From positions 1 to 64,000 of the forward strand of contig JAGBKI010000061.1 in NCBI GenBank assembly GCA_017933995.1: a stretch of 64,000 nt of DNA, read 5' to 3'. Position numbers and translations under genes: made by a program. Positions 43,313-52,412 of this stretch are shown here, one piece after another. The stretch's first letter is position 1. Each line of letters starts with the position of its first letter. This DNA comes from Bacteroidaceae bacterium (GTDB taxonomy: Bacteria; Bacteroidota; Bacteroidia; Bacteroidales; Bacteroidaceae). Under the pieces are notes generated by a model. It had not been told where the DNA came from, did not search any database, and saw nothing but the letters and a program-made list of their open reading frames with translations.

Positions 43313-44677
43313 ATGAAAAGACTTTCCCTTTCATTGGTTTTGTGTGCCGCAATGGTCGCAATTACGTCGTGCAGCAACGACGACAACGTGCCCCGACAGC
43401 TCGAAATGAGCGAGTACTGGATGATGCCCAGCACGGACTTCGGTTCAAATCTAAAGTCCGTCGCCACGACTGAGGCGGCCAGAGGCTTTTCCGTGTCCCA
43501 GAATGGCAACAAGCTGAGCCTCCTACAGACCGTTGAGTCGGTGCCGTTTGCGTGGGAGTACGTCGGTGATGCCGACGGCAACTACCGTTATGCCAAGTGT
43601 ATGCTTGCAAATGGTTTCGCAGACCAGCTGAAGGCTTATCTGATAGGCAAGGGCTATGCCGAGCAGGCGGACTATTCTTTCAACGCATCCTATACGGTCT
43701 TGGTGAACCAGGCAAGCAAACTTTTTGTGAGCATTTACAGCGGAACTGGAAGCGCGAAGGCAGGGAACGACTACTTCCTGTTTGGCCCTTACGACGAGTC
43801 GCTTTATTCATGGACGCGTCTCGGCACGCTGAAGTCCGACCTCGGTATGCTCACCCCGCTCTTGGGATATGGCTGCAATGCTGAGCTGATAAAAGACTAT
43901 GAAGCGCGCGCGGGCCATATCGTACACAAAAACACGGACGAGGCCAAGGGTTTCTATTTCTACGAGACCAAGGACGCCATGTTCCCTGCCGTGGCCTATT
44001 GGCTTGACGAGGAAACGAAGACAAAGCTGGTGGAAACGCGCCTTTACTTCGATAGCAATAAAATGCCGGAGAGTTCCAGAATTATCGAGATGCTTGGCAA
44101 GCTGGGCTACCATTATACATACAGCATCGACGGTACGGACGAAAGCCAGATTTTCTTTGACTACGATGCGAAGAAAACGATTTACGTCGCTTACTCAAAG
44201 CCAGAGAATTATGAGGGAACCTTCCTGCCTTGCATCAAGTTCACGGAAGTGAACATGGAAAACAACCTGCCGCCGCTTTCCGTGGACTTCCCCTGGCTTC
44301 CCACGAACGTTTATCAGATGTCCATCGACGAGGCGATTAAATGGGTCGAGGGTCAGAGCTGGTACGCTGGCCGCGAAGCCGACTACTTCGACGTGTGGCC
44401 GATGTTCAAGACCAAGTACCCGGAATTCCCCTACGTTGTGCTGATGGACGACGAGGGCTTCTATGCTTCGGGCATCGTCTTCGCGGAAACTTCGCTCGTG
44501 CTCCGCGCCTTGTCCATCAGGGAGACCATTACGGGCAAGTACGGCTGCGTCTACAAGGAAGGCTCCTCGCTCTATCCCACGTTCATCAACAACGACGCCG
44601 AAGTGCCTTACGAGTTCCAGTATGTCTACGACGAAGGCATGTGGGGCTATCCGGCTTTGATTGTTGAACCGCAATAA
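43313..44677 (+). CDS. Lipoprotein of unknown function
   Basis: A 454-residue protein with a clear lipoprotein signal, MKRLSLSLVLCAAMVAITSC (Cys20), followed by SNDDN, an acidic +2 region as expected for surface or outer-membrane lipoproteins. The mature part is alpha/beta with many aromatic residues and three similar stretches of the type KGYAEQADYSFNASYTV / LGYHYTYSIDGTDESQIFFDY, suggesting repeated small domains. I recognise no family. ATG 43313 is chosen as the start of the signal peptide over the 43289 ATG. It is followed after 11 bases by an M64 lipoprotein in the same direction. Confidence 0.8.
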   Translation: MKRLSLSLVLCAAMVAITSCSNDDNVPRQLEMSEYWMMPSTDFGSNLKSVATTEAARGFSVSQNGNKLSLLQTVESVPFAWEYVGDADGNYRYAKCMLANGFADQLKAYLIGKGYAEQADYSFNASYTVLVNQASKLFVSIYSGTGSAKAGNDYFLFGPYDESLYSWTRLGTLKSDLGMLTPLLGYGCNAELIKDYEARAGHIVHKNTDEAKGFYFYETKDAMFPAVAYWLDEETKTKLVETRLYFDSNKMPESSRIIEMLGKLGYHYTYSIDGTDESQIFFDYDAKKTIYVAYSKPENYEGTFLPCIKFTEVNMENNLPPLSVDFPWLPTNVYQMSIDEAIKWVEGQSWYAGREADYFDVWPMFKTKYPEFPYVVLMDDEGFYASGIVFAETSLVLRALSIRETITGKYGCVYKEGSSLYPTFINNDAEVPYEFQYVYDEGMWGYPALIVEPQ

Positions 44678-44688
44678 ACGTTACTGTC

Positions 44689-45843
44689 ATGTTCAGCGAC
44701 GTATTGTTTAAGAACACCATAAGGACTGCTTTGCTGGCAGTCCTTATGCTATCCTGTAGCGACAGTTCGGACGGAGGCGAAGAACCCGTGGAGCCGCCAC
44801 AGACAAGTGTTTATGCGGACAACGAATATGCGGTGTACCAGCAAAGCACGAAGCCCAATCCCTTCGTCCTGGTGTTCACGGGCGACGGATACACCGAGGA
44901 TATGTTCGTGAAAGAGACGGGCAAGTTCGACAGAGACCTGGACAAGGCTATAGAATACCTGTTCGGCATAGAGCCTTACAAAACCTATAGGGACTATTTC
45001 ACGGTATATAAGATTGCAGCCTATTCCAACGAGGCGGGCGTCTCTGTGAAAAGGCCGGTGAGACGCTACAAAGACACACGATTCAAGTGTATCTGGGAGA
45101 ACCTCGACGAAAGCGGCGTCACCTCTACGCTCATAGAGGGAGACATGGACGCCGTGAAAGAGGTTTGGGCAAAAATACCCGGTCTTGCCACGGACGCAGC
45201 GCAGACTTACGCCCCGATATGCGTCATCATCAACGAAGAGATACGCGCAGGAACTGTGGAGGTGTTGCCGAAAGACCTCACGGGGACGCACTACGGCGGG
45301 CTTGGCCTCAAGACCGTCTCCATGATACCGCTGGGCAACGCGCGCCAGTCCTTTGAAAGCCTCATACAGCATGAACTTGGCGGTCACGGCATCGGTATGC
45401 TCGCCGACGAGTACGCCTTCTCGGCCATGGGCACTATCCCGGAAGCTGTGAAAGGGAAGCTACAGGAACTCCGGGGATACGGACCGCTTGGTTTCGGATG
45501 GAACCTTGCTTTCAGCGCTTCGCCCGAAAGTTCCCCCTGGGCGCAGTTCCTCGCTGTTCAGAAGTACCTTGACCAAGGCACTGGGATGTATGAAGGCGGC
45601 ATGAACTACGCAAAAGGCGTGTGGCGTCCCTCGTGGGACAGTTGTATGAAGAACAACAAGCCCTACTTCAACGCCCAGAGCCGCTGGCTGATATACAAGC
45701 GGATCAAGACCACCGTGGGCGAAGCGTATTCCCTCGCAGACTTTATGGCGAACGACAACGAGACACAATACGAGCTGGAAAGCTCCTCGTCCCGCCACGC
45801 GGCTCCGTCATGGCAGGAAGTGAGCGGCCACGTGTCTTTCTAA
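44689..45843 (+). CDS. M64-family (IgA-peptidase-like) lipoprotein
   Basis: A 384-residue protein with lipoprotein signal ending AVLMLSC (Cys about 23). NPFVLVFTGDGYTEDMFVKETGKFDRDLDKAIEYLFGIEPYKTYRDYFTVYKI is the family N-terminal block. The metal motif is HELGGHGIGMLADEY (His228, Glu229, His233), one residue longer between Glu and the second His than the HEFGH of the paralogue at 22550. GTGMYEGGMNYAKGVWRPSWDSCMKNN is the conserved C-terminal block. It should act on the cell surface or in the periplasm. It shares an operon with the lipoprotein upstream and is closed by a terminator. Confidence 0.88.
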   Translation: MFSDVLFKNTIRTALLAVLMLSCSDSSDGGEEPVEPPQTSVYADNEYAVYQQSTKPNPFVLVFTGDGYTEDMFVKETGKFDRDLDKAIEYLFGIEPYKTYRDYFTVYKIAAYSNEAGVSVKRPVRRYKDTRFKCIWENLDESGVTSTLIEGDMDAVKEVWAKIPGLATDAAQTYAPICVIINEEIRAGTVEVLPKDLTGTHYGGLGLKTVSMIPLGNARQSFESLIQHELGGHGIGMLADEYAFSAMGTIPEAVKGKLQELRGYGPLGFGWNLAFSASPESSPWAQFLAVQKYLDQGTGMYEGGMNYAKGVWRPSWDSCMKNNKPYFNAQSRWLIYKRIKTTVGEAYSLADFMANDNETQYELESSSSRHAAPSWQEVSGHVSF

Positions 45844-45861
45844 GCGCACCACCTGCATTGT

Positions 45862-45909
45862 ATATTCGGCCCACAGGGAACGATCCCCGTGAGCCGAATA
45901 TCTTTTTTT
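45862..45909 (+). terminator. Terminator of the lipoprotein-M64 operon
   Basis: ATATTCGGC and GCCGAATAT pair, with an inner CCAC/GTGA extension, followed by CTTTTTTT. Confidence 0.92.
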
Positions 45910-45977
45910 CTTCCCGAAACTGCGACAGATTGCGGCAGCGCGTGCGTATATAAGGGTGGAAGCACACCCTTTATACG

Positions 45978-47311
45978 ATGAAACACACCCTCCGCCTCCT
46001 CACCATCTTCGTTCTGCTTGTTGCCGTACCGCAGCAACCCGCTCTTGCCGACGTCATCACCTTCCGCGTCATCGATGCGCAGACGCGCGAGCCGCTTGAA
46101 GGCGCGGTCTGCGACTTCGAGCTGCGCTGGGACAACAACAGCATTGGCCGTCAGAGCGGCTGCGAGACCGACTCGCTCGGTTGCCTTGAAATTTGGTTCG
46201 GCACGGACTGCCCGCGCGTGACGCTCAGCGTGGAGTGTCCGGGCTACTACGGCGCGCGCCGCGTCTTCGCCTGTAGCGACGGCAAGGACACGCTCGCCCT
46301 GGGCGACATCGCCCTGCGGCCTTCCGAGGTGCTGGGCGAGGCCGTCGTCACCGCCCGCGCCCGCCGCTTCACGATGCGCGGCGACACCGTCGTGTTCAAC
46401 CCCGCCGCCTTCCGCCTCGACGAGGGCGCGCGCCTCGAAGACCTCCTGAAGAAAAACTCCCCGGCGTGCAGCTCAAGGACGGCGAACTGCTCTGGAACGG
46501 CAAGCCCGTGCGCATCCTCGTGGAGGGGCAGGAGAGCCTCTCCGGCGAACTTTTGCAGCAGCTTCCTGCCGAGGCTGTGGACCGAATCAAGGGCTACAAC
46601 AAGCGCAGCGAATCGGCCCGCAAGATGGGGCGCGACGACGGCGCGGAGGACATGGTGCTCGACCTGAAGATAAAGCCGGGCTGGCTCGACAAGTGGTACG
46701 CCGGGCTGGAAGGCACGGCGCAGACTTCCCAGCACGCGCAAGCCAAGTTCGACGCCACGCGCCTCGCCACGGAGACGCAGGCGATGGCCTTTGCCGACTG
46801 GAACAACATCGGTCACCGCTACTCCCGACAAGTGCATAGCACCACCGAGAGCCGCTACGGCATAGGCCGACAGACCTACGGCGCGGGCGGCTGGTACCGC
46901 ATGTGGATGATGCCGCGCGCGAAGGGAGAAGACCACAGCACCTTCGCCATCAATGCCGACCTCGACCATTGGGATTTGCCCTCGTGGAACAGCTCGCTCA
47001 CAGAGACCTTCTTCCCCGACCAAGCCTACCTGCGCTCGCTCTCCACCCGCACCGGCTACGGCCACACGCTCCAGCCCAACCTCAAAGGCCGCCTCGTGCT
47101 GCGCCCCGACAGCGCGAACACCTTCACGCTCAACTTCAGCGGCAACCTGCGGCGCGGACGTTCCCGCAGCGACGCCACCCTTGAGCGCACCGACGAGGCG
47201 GGCGACTTCATCCTGCGCCAGCAGACGCGCACAGCCAGCGACACCCAATACTTTTGTATCTCCAAGGAAATACTTTTGTATTCTCAAGGAAATACTTTCG
47301 TCCCGCCGTAG
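45978..47311 (+). pseudogene. Outer-membrane beta-barrel protein with carboxypeptidase-like N-domain, frameshifted and truncated
   Basis: Signal peptide MKHTLRLLTIFVLLVAVPQQ, then a carboxypeptidase-regulatory-like domain (VIDAQTREPLEGAVCDFEL to ALGDIALRP) and a plug-like segment VLGEAVVTARARRFTMRGDTVVFNP. The frame breaks in an A5 run at 46452-46456: reading across it restores the expected DLLKKLPGVQLKDGELLWNGK and the gene continues in the neighbouring frame (barrel strands such as GLEGTAQTSQHAQAKFDA) until 47311. There it ends inside a 22-bp tandem array, at roughly half the 850-900 residues usual for such barrels. Two independent lesions make loss of function likely. Confidence 0.8.
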
Positions 47312-47402
47312 AAATACCATTTTATTCCCAAGGAAATAATTTTTTATCTCCAAGGAAATAAACTTTTATCCCCAAGGAGATAATTTTTTATCTTCAAGGA
47401 GA
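47249..47402. repeat. Seven tandem 22-bp units
   Basis: Each unit is exactly 22 bases, starts TA and ends AAGGAAA or AAGGAGA (third unit TAGAAA). The first two begin TACTTTTG, identical to the promoter -7 box; later ones drift to TAATTTTTTATC and TAAACTTTTATC. The array covers the point where the barrel gene is cut off. Bases 47403-47598 contain no convincing gene. Confidence 0.95.
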
Positions 47403-47598
47403 TAATCCGCCGAAACCCTAAAACACCCCAACCGACAACCGCAAACAAATCAACAAACAACATCAAACAAAACCCGCAAAACAATGAAAACCAACTCCAT
47501 CCTCCGCCGCGCCTTCCGCTTCGACTTCGCCACCACCGAAGACAGAGGGGTTGCTCCCCCGACCGCAAGAATAAGCAAACATAAAACTTAAAACCATA

Positions 47599-49728
47599 AT
47601 GGCAACAAGCATTAGACACATTCTACTCCCCGCCCTCGCCCCTTGGAGAGGGAGGGGCTGGGAGAGGGTGAGGCTCATCCTCGCCGCCCTGCTCGCCCTC
47701 TGCGCTGTGGCTGGGCACGCACAAGTGAGAACAGGCCTTGACCTCTGCCTGCGGGACGAGGTGACGGGCGAATGGCTCATCGGGCTGTTCGACGACTATG
47801 CCGTCTACGGCGCGGACTATTGGCAGTACGAGGCTGCCGACACCGTGCGCCACCGTTACGTCCTCAGCCGCAGCAGCGGCGAACGGCTCAGCGTGGAACT
47901 CCAGCAAAAGAAGCGGCGCGGCGCACACATATATAAATATAGCATACAGCCCGCCGCTGGGCTGCCCTTGAAAGGCACGGCCACCGCCCTCCGCGACAAG
48001 TACCTCCCCGACTATCCCCAGCGCGACGACGCCCCCTTCGACGCTACGCTCCTCGACGCGCCGCAAGAGGCCACGCTGCGCATCGCCCACGCTTCGGGCA
48101 AAGCGGGCATCAGCGTGTACAACTTTATCATCCATCCGCTCACGACCACCGGCGTGAACTACGAAGCCGAGACCGACGCGCGCGGTCGCTACGAGCAGCG
48201 CATCGGGGTGGCGGGCGAGCAGGTTGCGCTCCTCTTCACTGGCACCACGCGCGACGTCTTCCGCCCGATGGGTATGGCGCACATTCCCGTCGCCCTGCGC
48301 CCTGCGGGCAAGTTGCTCATCTATGTGGACGACGTGCGCAACCGCATCTACGCGATGGGTGACGGTGCGCGCCTCGTGAACGAACTCCTTGTACATCCGC
48401 TCACTGCCGTACACATCGACTACACGGAGCGCGAGCAGATGACGCTGCCGCAGTTCATCGCCACCTACGACCCCTGGCAGGCGCAGTGCACCGCCCGCCT
48501 CGACAGCACCCTCGCCGCCTGCCCCACGCTCTCCGCCCGCTATGAGCAGTTTTGGCGCGCACGCCTCTCGTCGTGCTACGCCTACGACCTCGGACAGATG
48601 CTCTTCAACCATCCCAAGCCCGCCCGCGAAGACCTCCTGCAAGCCGCCCGCGAGCGCGGACTGACGACCTCCGCCGCACCGATCCTGCTGCAAGACCGCC
48701 TGCCGTATGCCTTGACCAACTTTGCCAGCATCGCCGCTGACCTCCACTTCCCCCTCGTCAGCGGCACGCCCTACTACGAGGAAATGCTGCGCGAAGCCGA
48801 AGCGGGACGTCTGCCCCTTACGGAGGAAGAATGCGCCCTCGTTAGCAACGAACTGCCCGCCGTAGCGGCACTGCCCACCGCCACCTACCGCGACTTCGAC
48901 GGGAACGGCTATATGCTGCACGGCTTCACGGCCACAGACACGCTCAACCTCGCTCCGTTCAACCTGCGTCCCGAGGTAGCGGACTTCGACCGTTCCCAGC
49001 ACCTGCGCCGCTACCTCGCCGCCATCGACAGCATCGGCCTCAGCCCCGAACTGCGCGAGTTTGCCGCAGCCCAGTTCATCTACAAAGCTCTTGAAGGCGA
49101 GGGCACAGCATTCGGCCCCCGCACGATGCAGGCCGTGCGCGAAAATGTCCACGCGCCCCTGCTCCTGCACGGCATAGAAGCCTTCAACGACAGCCTCATC
49201 GCCTACCAGCAGCGCTCGGCGCAGCAGGCGCAGGCCGTGAGCCTCGCAGCCTCTTCCGACGCACTGCCTGCCTCGCGACTTGCCGTGCCAGCCGACTCCC
49301 TCCTTGGCATCTCCTATCCACAAGAACTACTCGCCGCCATCCTCGCGCCGTTCCGTGGCCGCGCCGTCTACATCGACTTCTGGGGCACCTGGTGCGGCCC
49401 CTGCCGCAGCGAGATAGCCGACTACCTCCCCGGCCTGCGCCAGGAGATGAGCGACCTGCCCGTCGTCTATCTCTTCCTCTGCAACCGCAGCAGCGATGAG
49501 GCCTGGCAGACCACGCGCGAACGCCTCGGCATGAACTTCCCCGAAGCCGTCCACTACAACCTGCCCGCCGACCAGCAGTCCGCCCTCGAACGCCACCTCT
49601 CCGTCGGTTCCTTCCCCACCCACCGCCTCGCCGACGCCACGGGTCACATCGTCCCCGGCTTCTCCGACGCGCCCCACCATCCCGACTTCGTCCGCCAGGC
49701 CGTCCTCAAAGCGCTGGGGAGGGAGTAG
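47599..49728 (+). CDS. Large exported protein with C-terminal TlpA-like thioredoxin domain
   Basis: A 709-residue protein. The signal sequence is unusual: MATSIRHILLPALAPWRGRGWERVR is encoded by a GC-rich palindromic repeat and precedes the hydrophobic core LILAALLALCAVAGHAQ. Residues about 45-560 are a mixed region of unknown fold with Ala/Thr/Leu-rich helices. The last 130 residues are a thioredoxin fold: RGRAVYIDFWGTWCGPCRSEI (Cys about 598 and 601) and SVGSFPTHRLADATG, which has the cis-Pro. It likely performs disulfide or other redox chemistry in the periplasm. It is a paralogue of the next gene, sharing the C-terminal domain and the ending VLKALGRE. Confidence 0.82.
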   Translation: MATSIRHILLPALAPWRGRGWERVRLILAALLALCAVAGHAQVRTGLDLCLRDEVTGEWLIGLFDDYAVYGADYWQYEAADTVRHRYVLSRSSGERLSVELQQKKRRGAHIYKYSIQPAAGLPLKGTATALRDKYLPDYPQRDDAPFDATLLDAPQEATLRIAHASGKAGISVYNFIIHPLTTTGVNYEAETDARGRYEQRIGVAGEQVALLFTGTTRDVFRPMGMAHIPVALRPAGKLLIYVDDVRNRIYAMGDGARLVNELLVHPLTAVHIDYTEREQMTLPQFIATYDPWQAQCTARLDSTLAACPTLSARYEQFWRARLSSCYAYDLGQMLFNHPKPAREDLLQAARERGLTTSAAPILLQDRLPYALTNFASIAADLHFPLVSGTPYYEEMLREAEAGRLPLTEEECALVSNELPAVAALPTATYRDFDGNGYMLHGFTATDTLNLAPFNLRPEVADFDRSQHLRRYLAAIDSIGLSPELREFAAAQFIYKALEGEGTAFGPRTMQAVRENVHAPLLLHGIEAFNDSLIAYQQRSAQQAQAVSLAASSDALPASRLAVPADSLLGISYPQELLAAILAPFRGRAVYIDFWGTWCGPCRSEIADYLPGLRQEMSDLPVVYLFLCNRSSDEAWQTTRERLGMNFPEAVHYNLPADQQSALERHLSVGSFPTHRLADATGHIVPGFSDAPHHPDFVRQAVLKALGRE
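47626..47673. repeat. GC-rich palindromic repeat inside the start of the coding sequence
   Basis: CTCCCCGCCCTCGCCCCTTGG on one side and GAGGGAGGGGCTGGGAGAGGG on the other form an imperfect palindrome around TTGGAGA. This wording is a common intergenic repeat in several bacterial groups; here it encodes part of a signal peptide. Confidence 0.7.
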
Positions 49729-49766
49729 CAATCGCATAATACTTTCAACAAATGCTATCAACAACA

Positions 49767-51510
49767 ATGAAACCCATCTTAAAAGCCCTCCTCTTAGTCC
49801 TATTTGTCACTGTATCACAGCATCCCACCCTTGCACAAGTCTTCCCCGACAACGGCTATACGGGCGGCACAGTCACCGTGCGCGGACAGATCACGAACTT
49901 CGCCACGCTGGGCATTCCGCCTGAACACATAGACCAAGCTCTTGCCCTGCGCTACAGCTCCCCCATTGACAACTACGAGGGCACGGTCGTCCCCCTCCGT
50001 CCCGACAGTGCGGGACGCTTCGAGGTGCGCGCACAGTTGGCAAACACTACCCTCGCTATGCTCGTTATGCAACTGGTCGTGCTGGAGCCGGGGCGCACCT
50101 ACGACGTGACCATCGACGGAGCCACGGGGCTATGTTCTTTTGCGGGCGACGACACGCAACTCAACAGCGAACTCGCCGCCTATCCGCTGCCCAGCTTTAA
50201 GTGGGACAAACAGCAGATGAACACCAAAACCGACACCGAAGCCCTGCGCGCCGCTCGCGCCGAGATAGCCCGCCTTGACAGCATAGAGGCCGCGCTCTAT
50301 GCCGAGCATACTGACCTCTCCCCACGTTACCGCGCTCTGCGCCACGGCCACGTCCGCAATCAGGCTACCGAACGCCTCGTCGTACGCCGCTATCTGCGCC
50401 CCGACGTGCGGCAGAACGACGGCACGCTGTGGGCTTATCTCCGTACGCTTCTCGACGAACTGCCGCGCCCCTACACGCTCGCCGACGAACTGGCCTACCT
50501 GCTCACGAACTACGCCAGCGGCATCATCAACCAGACCTATCGTCGCGGCCTCAACCTGCCCTACATCCACATCGCCCTCGACCTGGCAGAGGAACGCTAT
50601 GCCACGCGCTCCGACCAGCAAGCCCGCGAGGCAATGCAGCGCATCGGCGACCTGCGCACGATCCTCACCGACTACGAACGCATCCTGCCCACCGCCACCG
50701 ACAGCGCGCTCCTCACGCATCCTGCCGTGGAGCAGGTGCAGACGATGTTCCAAGAAGCGGGCGACCCCGTGCTGGCCGACGTTGTGAAAGGTGCTGCCAT
50801 CGAAGAGCGCATCTTGGAGCGAAGCATCCAGCAGGTTGCCACGATGCCGGAGATGCCCGACGACCTGCGCGAACCCGCCCTTGCCGCCCATTTCTACGAG
50901 ATACTGACGCAGACGCACACCGCCCTCTCGCCCGCCGTGCGAGACCTCGCCAGCCGATTCCTCCTGGGCGATTATTACAAGCAACAGATACTCCAGCGCA
51001 GCGACGAATTAGAACGCCTCGCCGCCTCCCTCGCGACGGCCAGCGAAGCCGACTGCCTGCAACCGAACGCTCCCTTTGAGGGTATGACCGACGGCGAGGC
51101 GATATGGGCGAAGATTATGGAGCCGCTCCGTGGCCGCGCCGTCTATGTGGACGTGTGGGGAACGTGGTGCGGCCCCTGCAAGCAAGCCCTCAAAAATTTC
51201 ACCGAAAGTTTACACAACGCCCTCACCGATCTGCCCGTCACCTATGTTTACCTCTGCAACCGCAGCGAAGACGCCGCCTGGCGCTCCTGCATAGCCGAGT
51301 ACGGCCTCATCCAGCCCCACACGCTCCAACTACAACCTACCCGCCGCCCAGCAGGCAGCCCTTGAAAAGTACCTCCAAGTGGAACACTATCCCACCTACA
51401 TCCTCTTCCGTCCCGACGGCACCCGCGCCACCCCGCCCGACCGCGAGCCCAAGCCCTACAACTCCAATGCTGTACGCGAAGCCGTCCTCAAAGCACTGGG
51501 GAGGGAGTAG
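49767..51510 (+). pseudogene. TlpA-like thioredoxin-domain protein, frameshifted near its end
   Basis: Signal peptide MKPILKALLLVLFVTVSQHP, an N-terminal beta domain (about 25-110), a long helical middle, then LRGRAVYVDVWGTWCGPCKQAL (CxxC near residue 465). After YGLIQPHTL the frame runs into a stop at 51365, but the expected sequence YNLPAAQQAALEKYLQVEHYPTYILFRPDG continues in the next frame to 51510 and ends VLKALGRE like the upstream paralogue. One base near 51325-51335 therefore separates an intact 580-residue protein from a truncated one lacking the cis-Pro loop. An ATG at 49752 is an alternative start. May be a sequencing error. Confidence 0.85.
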
Positions 51511-51555
51511 CGCACAATATATCCCCCGATATGCCGTGTTTGCAGATGATTTCTG

Positions 51556-51563
51556 TAAATTTG
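51556..51563 (+). promoter_or_regulatory. Promoter of the HU-like gene
   Basis: TAAATTTG, 110 bases before the start codon. Confidence 0.55.
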
Positions 51564-51672
51564 CAGCACGATGCCACGGCCAAAGCGGGCATCGGAAAAG
51601 ACAATTCACACCATTACTCACCGGAAGCCGCGCCGCACAACGCGAGGCGGTTTCGCAAAACCAGGAAAAACT

Positions 51673-52098
51673 ATGTCAGTTATCTATGACGTCATCCCCC
51701 GCAAAAGTCCGAAGGACAAGAGCGTACGCTACTACGCCAGCGTGAACACCATCGAGAAAGTGGGCCAGCACGAAGTGGCCGAACTCATCGCCGACGAAAC
51801 CACCCTCAACGCCAAGGAAGCCGAGATGGCGCTCGCGCAACTGGGCAAAATCCTCAAACGCCTGCTCCAGGACGGACGCAGCGTGGAGCTGGGCGACTGG
51901 GCCTCGTTCCACCTCACGGTGAACAGCAACGGCTCCTCAACCGCCAAGGAGTGCACGGCGGCGAACATCAAGAAGGTGAACGTGCAGTGCCGCTTCGCCG
52001 ACAAGTTCCGCGAGGAGATGCAGCACACCAAGTTCGTCCCCGCCACGAAGTTCGACAAGGAAGCCAAGGCCAAGCGTCGCGGCAAGGCTGCCGACTGA
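51673..52098 (+). CDS. HU-family DNA-binding protein (Bacteroidetes type)
   Basis: A 141-residue nucleoid-type protein. MSVIYDVIPRKSPKDKSVRYYASVNTIEKVGQHEVAELIADETTLNAKEAEMALAQLGKILKRLLQDGRSVELGDWASFHL is the histone-like fold with a longer N-terminus than E. coli HU; the C-terminal KFDKEAKAKRRGKAAD tail is basic. Such proteins are widespread in Bacteroidales genomes in several copies, often beside mobile or envelope gene clusters. ATG 51673 gives the conserved start; the frame is open 34 codons upstream in sequence close to the promoter. Confidence 0.9.
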   Translation: MSVIYDVIPRKSPKDKSVRYYASVNTIEKVGQHEVAELIADETTLNAKEAEMALAQLGKILKRLLQDGRSVELGDWASFHLTVNSNGSSTAKECTAANIKKVNVQCRFADKFREEMQHTKFVPATKFDKEAKAKRRGKAAD

Positions 52099-52132
52099 TA
52101 ATCAGCGTGTTACACACACGCAAATCCGCCGT

Positions 52133-52225
52133 TTTCACACATGCGTATCTGTACACTGCACAGATGCGCATCTGTACAGTGTACAGATTATAATGTGTGA
52201 AACGTACAGATTATAATGTGTGAAA
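52133..52225. promoter_or_regulatory. Cluster of three operator-like repeats
   Basis: The motif GTACAGAT-N4-ATGTGTGAAA occurs twice in direct orientation (52181-52202 and 52204-52225) and once inverted (52133-52154). Between the inverted and first direct copy is the perfect palindrome CAGATGCGCATCTG. Spacing of direct copies is 23 bases, about two helical turns. The rest of the 52099-52412 gap shows only the promoter below. Confidence 0.65.
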
Positions 52226-52354
52226 AGCACAGATTACGGAGCGGGAACTTTGCACTCCGTAATGCGGGAAATGCGCGGGTTATATTCTACTGAAAGATGC
52301 AAATACAATATATTCCAGTACTATTCGTGGTCTAAAATTACTCACTTTAGGGTA

Positions 52355-52385
52355 TTGATACGCTCAATGCTTCTTCCTACTTTTG
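52355..52385 (+). promoter_or_regulatory. Promoter of the methyltransferase gene
   Basis: TTG at 52355-52357, 20 bases, TACTTTTG at 52378-52385; 27 bases before the start codon. Confidence 0.65.
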
Positions 52386-52412
52386 CAGCTGGAAACTCTA
52401 ATAAAGAATAAT

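Noticed and set aside
47249..47402. CRISPR array
   Set aside because: Units of 22 bp follow one another with no spacers, and there are no cas genes; same reason for the arrays at 2491, 5083 and 60859.
47484..47591. Small 35-codon gene MKTNSILRRAFRFDFATTED
   Set aside because: It starts well in sequence but has no promoter, homologue or conserved feature I can name; it may be a leader peptide or chance.
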